A DNA stretch of 64,000 bases, from positions 1-64,000 of the forward strand of contig JAZRZA010000082.1 of NCBI GenBank assembly GCA_045601045.1. The letters are read 5' to 3'. The notes under the pieces are model-generated. The model did not search any database and was not told where the DNA came from. It worked only from the letters and a program-made list of their open reading frames with translations. How positions within the stretch are numbered: position 1 is the stretch's first letter; each line of letters starts with the position of its first letter. The translations under genes and the position numbers were made by a program. This stretch comes from UBA1181 sp045601045. Its GTDB lineage: Bacteria; Bacteroidota; Bacteroidia; Bacteroidales; Paludibacteraceae. This document shows positions 9,218 to 18,255 of the stretch, one piece after another.

Positions 9218-10552
9218 TTAGAGGTTTCTCACACACTCTTTGAACTGCTTACCGCGGTCTTCGTAACTCTTGAACAAGTCGAAACTTGCGCAACATGGGG
9301 AGAGAAGAACCGTATCACCAGATTGCGCCATCGCAAAGCACTTGTCGATCGCCTCCTTCATAGAGAGTGCATCCTCCATCTTCGCCACTTTACCGCCAAA
9401 GAAGTCGTGTAGCTTTTTATTATCCACACCCAAGCAGACAATGCCTCGCACCTTATTCTTCACCAGCTCCTCAATCTCAGTGTAATCGTTACCCTTATCG
9501 GTGCCACCCAAAATCAAGACAACAGGCGTCTGCATACATTGCAAAGCATACCAGCATGAGTTGACATTGGTAGCTTTGGAGTCGTTGATGAAATGGACGC
9601 CACGAACGGATGCCACAGACTCCAAACGGTGCTCGACACTCTTGAAGGATTTCAACGCCTCTCGCAAATTATCGTCGCTAATATCCGATAAGAGGGCGGT
9701 GATACCAGCCGCCATCGAGTTATACATATTGTGCTGACCTCTCAAGGAGAGATCATTCACTGGCATTTCAAAAGAACGCTTTGGCGTATGGATCTTCAAC
9801 AACTCATCCTCGATATACGCGGCCAAACCAGCTGCCTTGTTCAAAGAGAATGGACATGCGGTCGCCTCTATGGTACGTTCCTCCAACTCCTTACGGATAA
9901 CCGGATCATCGTTCCAGTAGATGAAGTAATCCGAAGGCTTCATGTTTTGCACAATCCTAAATTTAGAATTGATATAGTTTTGGAACTTGTACTCATAACG
10001 GTCCAAGTGATCCGGTGTGATATTCAACAATATGGCAACATCCGCCTTGAACTCATACATGCCATCCAATTGGAAACTGCTCAACTCGATCACATAGTAA
10101 TCGTGTTGTTCCAATGCCACCTGGCGAGCCAAACTGAATCCGACATTTCCCGCCAAGCCGACATTCAACCCCGCATTCTTCAAAATATGATGAATCAAAG
10201 TGGTGGTAGTGGTCTTACCATTGCTACCTGTAATACAGATCATCTTCGCATTGGTATACCTAGCACCAAACTCGATCTCGGAGATGATGTTTGTATTTTG
10301 CGCTCTCAAAGCCTTAATAAGCGGAGCCTTCTCCGGAATACCGGGGCTCTTGACAATCTCATCAGCAGCCAAAATGCGAGACTCGGTATGGTTACCCTCC
10401 TCCCACTCGATACCGAACGAGTTCAACTCGTCCTTGTACTTTTGCTTGATCTCAGACTTGTCAGAGACAAAAACATCAAATCCTTTTTGCTTCGCAAGGA
10501 TAGCAGCACCCACACCGCTCTCGCCAGCTCCCAACACTACTAATTTCTTCAT
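9218..10552 (-). CDS. murD: UDP-N-acetylmuramoylalanine--D-glutamate ligase
   Basis: 444 residues. It adds D-Glu to UDP-MurNAc-L-Ala. The N-terminus KKLVVLGAGESGVGAA (2-17) is the UDP-binding fold, TGSNGKTTTTT (108-118) is the ATP loop, and HRLESVASVRGVHFINDSKATN is represented in the C-terminal domain. GGTDKGNDY and the LLSPCCASFDLFKSYEDRG end are MurD hallmarks. It sits between mraY and ftsW with short gaps. Confidence 0.97.
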   Translation of the reverse strand: MKKLVVLGAGESGVGAAILAKQKGFDVFVSDKSEIKQKYKDELNSFGIEWEEGNHTESRILAADEIVKSPGIPEKAPLIKALRAQNTNIISEIEFGARYTNAKMICITGSNGKTTTTTLIHHILKNAGLNVGLAGNVGFSLARQVALEQHDYYVIELSSFQLDGMYEFKADVAILLNITPDHLDRYEYKFQNYINSKFRIVQNMKPSDYFIYWNDDPVIRKELEERTIEATACPFSLNKAAGLAAYIEDELLKIHTPKRSFEMPVNDLSLRGQHNMYNSMAAGITALLSDISDDNLREALKSFKSVEHRLESVASVRGVHFINDSKATNVNSCWYALQCMQTPVVLILGGTDKGNDYTEIEELVKNKVRGIVCLGVDNKKLHDFFGGKVAKMEDALSMKEAIDKCFAMAQSGDTVLLSPCCASFDLFKSYEDRGKQFKECVRNL

Positions 10553-10575
10553 CTTATATTTGAATGAGTCGTTTA

Positions 10576-11793
10576 TTATCTAATTTTCAAAGTGACGATG
10601 GTGAACATCGCCAAAAGCAATCCCACAATCCAGAAGCGAGCCACAATTTTAGACTCCGGAATATTCATCTTCTGATAGTGATGATGGAGCGGAGCCATCT
10701 TGAAGATCCTTCGTCCCTCTCCATACTTCTTCTTGGTATATTTGAAATAGGAGGTTTGGATAATCACAGAGAGGCTCTCCATAAAGAAGATACCACACAA
10801 TACAGGGAGCAATAACTCCTTGCGGATAATGATGGAGCTCACCGCGATGACACCACCGATCATCAAACTTCCCGTATCACCCATAAACACTTGCGCCGGA
10901 TAGGCATTGTACCAAAGGAAACCGATCAACGCACCTACAAAGGCACAGATAAAGATGACCAACTCCTCTGAATAAGGGATGTACATAATGTTCAAATAAC
11001 TTGCGAACTCGACGTGGCTTGACAAATAAGCCAAGATGCCGAGCGTCGCCCCGACTATGGCCGAGACACCCGTCGAAAGTCCATCCAGACCATCTGTCAG
11101 GTTGGCGCCGTTTGACACGGCTGTCACAATAAAGATGACCACCAATACAAAGAAGATCCAACCCAATGTCTGCGCGTAATCACCTGCCCAACCGAAAAGA
11201 TCCGCATAATCGAAGTTCGGATTTTTCACAAACGGGATGGTTGTCTTCGTGGCTTTCTCCGCATTCTTCACACAATCCACCACCTCTATTTTATGGGAAG
11301 GAGCAGAAGTGGTGTTCTCGTAGATGACCACATCCTTGTTCATATAAAGCGTAAGACCCACAATCAAACCAAGACCCACTTGACCTAGGATCTTGAATCT
11401 GCCGTGCAATCCCTCCTTGTCTTTCTTGAAGACCTTGATATAATCATCCAAGAAGCCCATCGCTCCCAACCAGATGGTGGTCACGATCATCAAAAGGATA
11501 TAAACATTGTCTAACTTCGCCAAGAAAAGCACAGGGAGCAAGATAGAGATGATGATGATGACACCTCCCATCGTCGGGGTTCCCTTTTTTGCCATTTGTC
11601 CAGCCAAGTCCAAATCACGGATCGTCTCTCCAATCTGCTTCTTTTGAAGGAATTGGATGATACGCTTGCCAATTAACGTCGCCACCAACAAGGCGAAGAT
11701 GAACGCCAACGCTGAACGAAACGAAATATACTTGAACATTCCGGCACCCGGAATATTCATCTGTGACAAATAGTTGAACAAATAATAGAACAT
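10576..11793 (-). CDS. mraY: MraY, phospho-MurNAc-pentapeptide translocase
   Basis: 405-residue integral membrane enzyme that makes lipid I on undecaprenyl phosphate. Family motifs seen are KKGTPTMGG, GFLDDYIKVFKKDKEGL (Mg-binding DD), NLTDGLDGLS, FMGDTGSL and the late MAPLHHHYQK. An extended polar loop (about residues 155-205) separates two helices, as often seen in Bacteroidota MraY. The gene starts 24 bases after the murE stop. Confidence 0.97.
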   Translation of the reverse strand: MFYYLFNYLSQMNIPGAGMFKYISFRSALAFIFALLVATLIGKRIIQFLQKKQIGETIRDLDLAGQMAKKGTPTMGGVIIIISILLPVLFLAKLDNVYILLMIVTTIWLGAMGFLDDYIKVFKKDKEGLHGRFKILGQVGLGLIVGLTLYMNKDVVIYENTTSAPSHKIEVVDCVKNAEKATKTTIPFVKNPNFDYADLFGWAGDYAQTLGWIFFVLVVIFIVTAVSNGANLTDGLDGLSTGVSAIVGATLGILAYLSSHVEFASYLNIMYIPYSEELVIFICAFVGALIGFLWYNAYPAQVFMGDTGSLMIGGVIAVSSIIIRKELLLPVLCGIFFMESLSVIIQTSYFKYTKKKYGEGRRIFKMAPLHHHYQKMNIPESKIVARFWIVGLLLAMFTIVTLKIR

Positions 11794-11817
11794 AATTTCT
11801 ACCTCCTAATTTTACAT

Positions 11818-13269
11818 TTAGTTCATCACCTCTCGAACCACCTCGTGGTCATCGAAATGATGTTTCACTCCCTTAATATCTTGATAATCTTCATGGCCCT
11901 TTCCTGCCACCAAAATCACATCACCTGGTTGTGCCAAAAGGCATGCTGTCTTGATGGCTTGGTAACGATCTTCAATCGTGATCACCTTTTTCTTAGCCAC
12001 AGGATCCAACCCCGCCATCATATCCGCGATAATCTCTTGCGGATCCTCATTTCTCGGATTGTCTGAGGTGATGACCACCTGCTCACTACCCTTCACCGCC
12101 TCTTGCGCCATGATAGGGCGTTTGCCCTTGTCGCGGTTTCCACCGCATCCCACAACGGTAATCAACTTGCCCTCGCCACACCTCACGTCGTTGATGGTGT
12201 TGATGACATTGGTCAGCGCGTCTGGCGTGTGCGCGTAGTCCACAATCACCTTGTATCCTGATGGCGCGGAGATACACTCGAAGCGACCATTGACAGATCG
12301 CATCGCGCTCAAATGAAGCAAAGCCTCCTCCTCACTCATTCCCAACGCTACCGCGGCGCCGAACACAGCGCTCAAATTGGATGCATTGAATCGTCCGATA
12401 AACGATACGAATACATCTTTGCCATTTATATTCAAAGACATACCCTCAAAGGTATTCTCCACAATCTTCGTCTTGAAATTCGCCAAAGAGCGTACCGAAT
12501 AGGTCAACTTCTCCGCTTTGGTGTTTTGAAGCATCACCATTCCATTCTTATCATCCAAGTTGGTCAAAGCGAACGCCTCTTCGGACAAATCATCAAAGAA
12601 ACGCTTCTTTGCCTTCAAATAGTTCTCCATCGTCAAATGGTAGTCCAAATGGTCACGGGTAAGGTTGGTGAAAACACCTCCATCAAAGTCAAGTCCCGCG
12701 ATTCTTCTTTGATCCACAGCGTGTGAGCTCACCTCCATAAAGGCGTATTCACAACCGGCATCCACCATTCGCGCCAACAAGGCATTGAGTTCCAATTGGT
12801 CTGGCGTTGTATGGGTCGAAGGTACAGCCTCACCCTCCACATAGTTGCAAACCGTGGAGAGCAATCCACACTTGTGTCCCGCTCTACGGAACATATTGTA
12901 AAGCAATGTAGCGGTGGTGGTCTTTCCATTCGTACCCGTCACACCCACCAATTTCATCGAACTGGATGGGTAATCGTAGTATGCGGAAGCCATACGGCCC
13001 AATGCCTCATTGGAATCAGCCACACGGACGTAAGTGACACCCTCCACACAGGTTTCAGGCATCTTTTCACAGACAACCGCCACAGCACCCTTCTCGATCG
13101 CAGAAGCGATAAAGGAGTGTCCGTCCACCTGCGTTCCGCAAGTAGCCACAAACAAGGAACCTTTCTCCACCTTTCGAGAATCGAACTGAATAGAAGAGAT
13201 CTCCTTTTCAGTCTCTCCGATGGTTTCCAGCACATCAACCGGTGCCAATATGTCGATTAGTCCATTCAT
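11818..13269 (-). CDS. murE: MurE, UDP-MurNAc-tripeptide ligase (DAP type)
   Basis: 483 residues. It adds the third residue of the stem peptide. The ATP loop is TGTNGKTTT (111-119), STHTTPDQLELNALL and FMEVSSHAVDQRR are MurE signatures, and NLTRDHLDYH is the central motif. DNPR at 403-406 is the motif associated with meso-diaminopimelate specificity, so the wall is probably DAP-type. It lies between ftsI and mraY. Confidence 0.96.
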   Translation of the reverse strand: MNGLIDILAPVDVLETIGETEKEISSIQFDSRKVEKGSLFVATCGTQVDGHSFIASAIEKGAVAVVCEKMPETCVEGVTYVRVADSNEALGRMASAYYDYPSSSMKLVGVTGTNGKTTTATLLYNMFRRAGHKCGLLSTVCNYVEGEAVPSTHTTPDQLELNALLARMVDAGCEYAFMEVSSHAVDQRRIAGLDFDGGVFTNLTRDHLDYHLTMENYLKAKKRFFDDLSEEAFALTNLDDKNGMVMLQNTKAEKLTYSVRSLANFKTKIVENTFEGMSLNINGKDVFVSFIGRFNASNLSAVFGAAVALGMSEEEALLHLSAMRSVNGRFECISAPSGYKVIVDYAHTPDALTNVINTINDVRCGEGKLITVVGCGGNRDKGKRPIMAQEAVKGSEQVVITSDNPRNEDPQEIIADMMAGLDPVAKKKVITIEDRYQAIKTACLLAQPGDVILVAGKGHEDYQDIKGVKHHFDDHEVVREVMN

Positions 13270-13293
13270 ATCATTACTATTTTTCAGTATCTA

Positions 13294-15390
13294 TTATCTC
13301 AGAACCAAATGAATATTTTTTCTATCCTTCGTGATGACAAGGCCACTCTCCACCGACTGCTTCACAACCGCGCCAACGCCCTCTACCGTAACCTTCATCT
13401 GACGGTTCTCCAAAAGGAAAATGGCATCCTTCAATCCCATTCCCACAACGTTCGGAACCCGATCCTGGTCAAGTTTCACCACACTCTCGCTAATGCCGTG
13501 TTCATCAACATGGGTACGAACCCACTCACCTTTCGCCTCATTTTTTCGGTAATTGATAGACATCTTATCCATCAAATACTCCAATTCTCTTCGACTGCCA
13601 TCCTTCGTGACTGGATCAAAGAGCGTATTAGCGTCGTCTATTTTCTTTGGAGCCACATGCATCAACGGACTTTGCGCATAGATATGCTCCGCGATATCCT
13701 TGAAAGTGGCGCCCGAGAGGGAACCAGCTCCAGTAGCTCCCCTATGAGGATACCAAGAGACCACCAAGATGCTGTACTTGGGATTGTCAGCCGGGAAGAA
13801 ACCACAGAAGGTCAACTGCTGTCTCTTCGTGCCATAAATCTGGTTGGCCGTACCTGTTTTTCCCGCAATCTTGAAATACTTGGACTTAGCGGCGGTAGCG
13901 GTACCGTGTTCCACGACATCCACCATCATCTGTCTCACCTTACCAAGCGTTCCCTTGCTACATATACTGGACTTCAAAACATCCGTTCCAAAAGAGCGAA
14001 CCACCTCACCATTCTTTCTGATCTCTTTCAAAAGATGAGGTCGTACAAAAGTGCCATCATTCGCCAGCGCATTGTAGAAGGCCAATATCTGAATCGGAGG
14101 CATCTCGGTCTCATAACCATGCGCGATCCATGGCAAAGAGGTGTTATACCAATTCTTCTTGTCGCTCGGATGCTTGATTTTCGGATTCTTCGCGCCTGGG
14201 ATCTCCAATCCCAATGGCATAGTCAATCCCAAATCATACAACGCCTCAATATACTTCTCCGGCTTATCTTTATACGCCCTGTCTATCACCTTCGCCATCG
14301 CGATATTGGATGATTGTTGAATCGCCTTGTTGAAGGTCAGGACTCCATTCGGGTGCGAATCATGCATTCTTCTGCCATAGAATTCACAGACACCGTTACC
14401 CGTATCGATGACGGTAGAGGTATCCACCACACCGGCCTCCAAGGCCACCACCGCCGTGGCGATTTTGAAGGTGGATCCAGGTTCACCCTTAAAGTGACCA
14501 TTCACCACATAGTTTTCTCCCTCCTCATATCTACCATCCGATAGGCGTTTGAGATTAGAAATGGCCTTAATCTCACCCGTCGCAACCTCCATCACAGCCG
14601 CGCATCCATACTCCGCATCAGACATAGCCAAGCGGTTACGAAGGTCACGGTCCACAATATCTTGGATCTTCGCGTCTATTGTCATGACAACATCTAATCC
14701 ATTTTCCGCCTCCATTTGGTCTATGTTGCGGTATCTTCCCGCCATTCTCACACGACTGGCCAATCCCGGACGTCCTCTCAACAAAGAATCGCAGTACATT
14801 TCAATGCCACTCTTTCCTCCCTTGTTCACCTCAGCATAAAGACCGCCAATGGTTCGGGAGCCCATATCGCCAAAAGGTCGTTTCCTTTGCACGCGCACTT
14901 CATTCGTATAACATTTTACCTTTCTAAATAGAGGAAATTTCTTCACCTCTTTCCACTCCACATAGGACAAGGGTCTTTTATTGATGCAATAGTTTCTGTT
15001 AGAAGCCATAAAACCCTTCATCAAACGTTGCTTGTATTCAGCAGCGCTTTTGTCCTTGTAAAGTTCAGCGAGCGCCACAGACAAAGAGTCCACCTTACTT
15101 AAAAAGGTATCTCGCTTTAATCCATCCGCCTTAAAGTCCATGTACAGGACATAGACCGGAATGGAAGCCGCCAACAACTGACCGTCGGCATCCAGTATAT
15201 TGCCTCGCACCTGCGGCACAACCAGACTATCGTACAATATCTTCTTCGAAAGACCTCTCCACGTGTCGCCATCCACCTGCATTGTCAGATAAAGGAAAAT
15301 ACAACAAGGCAACAAGAAGAGTATCATCAGGCACTCCACCAATACGGTGCGTCGCCTCATCTTCGTTCTTATGTTCTTATCCACCGCCAT
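13294..15390 (-). CDS. ftsI: FtsI/PBP transpeptidase with PASTA tail
   Basis: 698 residues, class B penicillin-binding protein that cross-links septal peptidoglycan. One N-terminal transmembrane segment (about 15-37) is followed by a PBP dimerisation domain (VPQVRGNILDADGQLLA). The transpeptidase domain has active-site STFK (306-309), SSN (360-362) and KTG (511-513). A single PASTA-like domain occupies about 640-698 (RVPNVVGMGLKDAIFLLE). Together with FtsW it forms the septal synthase. It follows ftsL with an 8-base gap. Confidence 0.95.
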   Translation of the reverse strand: MAVDKNIRTKMRRRTVLVECLMILFLLPCCIFLYLTMQVDGDTWRGLSKKILYDSLVVPQVRGNILDADGQLLAASIPVYVLYMDFKADGLKRDTFLSKVDSLSVALAELYKDKSAAEYKQRLMKGFMASNRNYCINKRPLSYVEWKEVKKFPLFRKVKCYTNEVRVQRKRPFGDMGSRTIGGLYAEVNKGGKSGIEMYCDSLLRGRPGLASRVRMAGRYRNIDQMEAENGLDVVMTIDAKIQDIVDRDLRNRLAMSDAEYGCAAVMEVATGEIKAISNLKRLSDGRYEEGENYVVNGHFKGEPGSTFKIATAVVALEAGVVDTSTVIDTGNGVCEFYGRRMHDSHPNGVLTFNKAIQQSSNIAMAKVIDRAYKDKPEKYIEALYDLGLTMPLGLEIPGAKNPKIKHPSDKKNWYNTSLPWIAHGYETEMPPIQILAFYNALANDGTFVRPHLLKEIRKNGEVVRSFGTDVLKSSICSKGTLGKVRQMMVDVVEHGTATAAKSKYFKIAGKTGTANQIYGTKRQQLTFCGFFPADNPKYSILVVSWYPHRGATGAGSLSGATFKDIAEHIYAQSPLMHVAPKKIDDANTLFDPVTKDGSRRELEYLMDKMSINYRKNEAKGEWVRTHVDEHGISESVVKLDQDRVPNVVGMGLKDAIFLLENRQMKVTVEGVGAVVKQSVESGLVITKDRKNIHLVLR

Positions 15391-15397
15391 GATCGCT

Positions 15398-15757
15398 TCA
15401 TTTAGAGATTACAAACGGCGGAACGACAGATGGCACAAGAGATGAATCCACCTCCGCGACCAAAAGTTCGATCTGGGATTGCTTACTTATACCAAGGAGG
15501 TCAGAAGAGCGGGACAAAGCCTCCAACTTCACATCCTCCAACTCTTTTTTCAATCGGTCTATCTGCTTCACCTGATCCTCACAACTGAATCGCAGACCAA
15601 TATGACAGAACAATATGATCACCACCACGACAATCACACCCCACTGATTCTTAACGATATCCTTTAAGAATATCCGTCCAGTGAAGGCATCCTTAAAAGA
15701 TCCGCCAGCCATAGAGGCGAAACCCTTTAAGTTATCTACTTGTCGTTGGAACATCAT
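15398..15757 (-). CDS. ftsL: FtsL-like divisome protein
   Basis: 119 residues with a cytosolic N-terminus of about 37 residues, one strongly hydrophobic segment (about 39-54, GVIVVVVIILF) and a periplasmic heptad-rich coiled coil (VKQIDRLKKELEDVKLEALSR). Sequence is poorly conserved in this family. The call rests on size, topology and its fixed place between rsmH and ftsI. It is expected to pair with FtsQ and an FtsB-like partner to activate FtsW-FtsI. Confidence 0.85.
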   Translation of the reverse strand: MMFQRQVDNLKGFASMAGGSFKDAFTGRIFLKDIVKNQWGVIVVVVIILFCHIGLRFSCEDQVKQIDRLKKELEDVKLEALSRSSDLLGISKQSQIELLVAEVDSSLVPSVVPPFVISK

Positions 15758-15795
15758 ATTATTAATGTATATTATTATTAAACCTATTTTTCAAA

Positions 15796-16707
15796 TCACG
15801 CCTCCAACAACTCCGCGATACGCAACTTCGCGCTACGGGATCTTGGATTCGCCTCAATTTCAGCATCGTCCGGAACAATCGGTTTATTGTTCACCAAGCG
15901 GAACGGAGACAATTTGCGGCCAAAGAAATCCTGCTCCACCTTTCCCTCCATATTGCCGGCACGCATAAAGTTCTTCACCAATCGATCCTCCAAAGAGTGA
16001 TAGGTAAGCACCACCAATCGGCCACCTGGATTCAAACAGGAGATGGTCTGCGTCAAAAAACACTTCAGGACATCCATCTCGCCATTCACCTCAATTCGGA
16101 TAGCTTGGAACACCTTCGCCATGTCCTTCTTCTGACGGTCCCTGCCCACCAACGGTTCGGCCACCTCCAAAAGGTCGGAAACTTTACGGAATTTCTTTAC
16201 ACTCCTTGCCTTCACCACCGCGGAAGCCAAACGCTTGGCTCCATCCAACTCTCCATAAAGTTTAAATATCGTGGCGAGTCGTTCCTCGTCATAATCATTC
16301 AACACATCAGCAGCCGAGATACGGGCCATCTGATTCATTCGCATATCCAACTCTCCGTCAAAACGGAAGGAAAAACCTCTGGTCGGATCATCAAAGTGAT
16401 GGAAAGACACACCCAAATCAGCTAAAATGCCATCCACCTTCTCCTCGCCATAATATTTGAGGAAATTGGAAAGATGCTTGAAATTTCCCCTCACAAATGT
16501 GAAACGAGGATCGTCAAACGCGTTCTTCGCGGCGTCCAAGTCTTGGTCGAATGAAAGCAACCTTCCCTTTGCAGAGAGTCTGCTCAATATTTCACGGGAG
16601 TGTCCTCCTCCTCCGAATGTCACATCCACATAGACGCCTTCCGGATCAATGGATAAACCATCCATGCAAGGAATCAAAAGGGCGGGTGTATGATAAACAG
16701 TTTCCAT
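15796..16707 (-). CDS. rsmH: 16S rRNA m4C1402 methyltransferase RsmH
   Basis: About 303 residues. It N4-methylates C1402 of 16S rRNA using S-adenosylmethionine. The AdoMet motif VDVTFGGGGHSREIL is near the N-terminus, DGILADLGVSFHHFDDPTRGFSF follows, and the C-terminal VVLTYHSLEDRLVKNF and SRSAKLR motifs are intact. Three in-frame starts exist. 16725 overlaps the mraZ stop by one base (TAATG). 16707 gives METVYHTPALL and has AGGAGA about 8 bases upstream, so it is preferred. 16713 is too close to that site. Confidence 0.95.
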   Translation of the reverse strand: METVYHTPALLIPCMDGLSIDPEGVYVDVTFGGGGHSREILSRLSAKGRLLSFDQDLDAAKNAFDDPRFTFVRGNFKHLSNFLKYYGEEKVDGILADLGVSFHHFDDPTRGFSFRFDGELDMRMNQMARISAADVLNDYDEERLATIFKLYGELDGAKRLASAVVKARSVKKFRKVSDLLEVAEPLVGRDRQKKDMAKVFQAIRIEVNGEMDVLKCFLTQTISCLNPGGRLVVLTYHSLEDRLVKNFMRAGNMEGKVEQDFFGRKLSPFRLVNNKPIVPDDAEIEANPRSRSAKLRIAELLEA

Positions 16708-16724
16708 ATCCATCTCTCCTTCCA

Positions 16725-17180
16725 TTAGAATACTATGTTACCCATTTTCGCTTGCAAAGCTTCGGAGAAGCCTTCATCATCCAAAAGACCAGCCTCAAAG
16801 TTAGCCTTGTTCCACACCTCGAAATAGTTGCCCACACCGACGAAAAGAACATCTGTAGTGGCACCGATCGATTCGATGTATCCCTTTTGAAGCAAGATGC
16901 GTCCACTTGCATCCAACTCCACCGGCTCCACCATAGAGGTGAACATACGATAAAGGAGCAGATCGTTCTTGTCCCACAAGTTGAGTTTAGACTTAAACTC
17001 TCCATCGATTCTGTTCCACTCACACTCTGGATAAATCTTCACGCACTTCGAGACCTTGTCCAATCGAAGGATCAAAGAGGAGCATCCCTCTTTTTCAAGA
17101 GAGCGACGATAAGCCGCAGGGACGAACACGCGTCCCTTCACGTCCAATTTAGCCTCTATGTTTCCTAAAAATTGTTGCAT
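16725..17180 (-). CDS. mraZ: MraZ transcriptional regulator
   Basis: 151 residues from the ATG at 17180. The open frame runs 19 codons further upstream, but MQQFLGNIEAKLDVKGRVFVP is the standard start. MraZ folds like two AbrB-type halves. The DxKGR motif (13-17, LDVKGRVFVPAAYR) and its second copy (LDASGRILLQKGY, about 105) are both visible. In characterised bacteria it binds repeated TGGG-containing boxes in its own promoter and controls the dcw operon. Such boxes are present upstream here. Confidence 0.95.
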   Translation of the reverse strand: MQQFLGNIEAKLDVKGRVFVPAAYRRSLEKEGCSSLILRLDKVSKCVKIYPECEWNRIDGEFKSKLNLWDKNDLLLYRMFTSMVEPVELDASGRILLQKGYIESIGATTDVLFVGVGNYFEVWNKANFEAGLLDDEGFSEALQAKMGNIVF

Positions 17181-17206
17181 ACGTCTTCGGTCTATTTCGA
17201 ATGTTA

Positions 17207-17237
17207 CAAAGATATAACATTTACTTTTCCCCCACAA
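17207..17237 (-). promoter_or_regulatory. dcw operon promoter (Pmra)
   Basis: Read on the minus strand, TTG (17235-17237), a 20-base spacer and TATCTTTG (17207-17214) match the Bacteroidota sigma-ABfr promoter (TTTG or TTG, 19-21, TAnnTTTG). The predicted transcript start is around 17200, about 20 bases before the mraZ ATG. Confidence 0.7.
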
Positions 17238-17245
17238 TGCCCCAC
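17231..17245 (-). promoter_or_regulatory. two MraZ-type GTGGG boxes
   Basis: On the minus strand GTGGG occurs at 17241-17245 and 17231-17235, with exactly five bases between the boxes (period 10). MraZ of E. coli and mycoplasmas recognises TGGG(N) boxes with 5-base spacing. The downstream box abuts and slightly overlaps the TTG of the promoter, so binding would be expected to block RNA polymerase. Confidence 0.6.
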
Positions 17246-17351
17246 TTCACTTTTTTTTAACTCTTCATCCACTATTTTTCAACAACTTACAAACATTTCC
17301 ACAACCCCACACAATAGGCGGTTTACAAGCGATTTTATAAGGAAAATGCAC

Positions 17352-17359
17352 TATATTTG
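17352..17359 (+). promoter_or_regulatory. -7 element of the glsAB promoter
   Basis: TATATTTG matches TAnnTTTG and lies 27 bases before the glsA ATG. No good TTG is seen at the expected -33 distance. Confidence 0.5.
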
Positions 17360-17386
17360 CCCTAAATTTTTCAAAAGTGGAGCAAA

Positions 17387-18217
17387 ATGGGTAGCGAAAA
17401 CAGCAAGAAAGAGAAGATAAATGTTGAAAACATAATAGAGGGGAAGTTCCCCGGGGCGACAAAAAAAATCCCGAAATTCCTCATCAACTATCTAAAAAGG
17501 ATCATCCACCAAGACGAGGTCAACTATTGTTTCGGCAAATACGGAGACCTGCAAGGGCGCGACTTCGCCATAGCACTAATGCGCGACCACTTCAACGTAA
17601 AATTCAACATCATCGGAGAGGAGAACCTTCCCCAAGATTCCAAAGTGATCTTCGCCTGCAACCACCCATTGGGCGGCGCCGACGGAATCGCGCTGATAGA
17701 GGTGCTCACCGCCTACTACAAGGAACTGAAAATACCTGTAAATGACTTCCTTATGTACATCGACAACCTAAGAGAGTACTTCATTCCCATCAGCAAAACT
17801 GGCGGAGGACAAGCCAAAAACGTAGGCACAATGATCAACGAGGCCTGCGAATCGGATGCCGCCATCCTATTTTTTCCAGCCGGGCAATGTTCAAGAAGAC
17901 AACACGACGGAACGATAAAAGACAATGAATGGAAAAAAACTTTTGTAAAAAAAGCAATACAATATCAAAGGAATATTGTACCTTTGTTCTTTGAGGGAGA
18001 GAACTCAAAGTTTTTTTATAACCTAGCCTATTACAGAAAAAAATTGGGCATCAAGTTTAACCTTGAAATGCTATATCTAGCGGATGAATTCTTCAAACAG
18101 AAGAACAAAACATTCACAGTCAAAATAGGCAAACCTATACCATACGAGACATTCTCCCAAGAGAAGAGCGAAACGGAATGGGCCGAATGGTTGAAACAAA
18201 TAACATATAGCCTATAA
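17387..18217 (+). CDS. glsA: lyso-glycine-lipid O-acyltransferase (GlsA/PlsC-like)
   Basis: 276 residues, PlsC-fold acyltransferase. The acyltransferase motif appears as CNHPLGGADG (91-100, His93 and Asp99), and the substrate block reads FFPAGQCSRRQHDG. In Bacteroides thetaiotaomicron the neighbouring pair GlsB (N-acyltransferase) and GlsA (O-acyltransferase) make N-acyloxyacyl glycine lipids. The partner gene here is immediately downstream. By analogy this enzyme adds the second, ester-linked acyl chain to the N-acylated amino acid. A general glycerophospholipid acyltransferase is the alternative. Confidence 0.82.
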   Translation: MGSENSKKEKINVENIIEGKFPGATKKIPKFLINYLKRIIHQDEVNYCFGKYGDLQGRDFAIALMRDHFNVKFNIIGEENLPQDSKVIFACNHPLGGADGIALIEVLTAYYKELKIPVNDFLMYIDNLREYFIPISKTGGGQAKNVGTMINEACESDAAILFFPAGQCSRRQHDGTIKDNEWKKTFVKKAIQYQRNIVPLFFEGENSKFFYNLAYYRKKLGIKFNLEMLYLADEFFKQKNKTFTVKIGKPIPYETFSQEKSETEWAEWLKQITYSL

Positions 18218-18255
18218 ACGGATGCGACTCTCCCCTAACCAAAAAAAACAAACAG

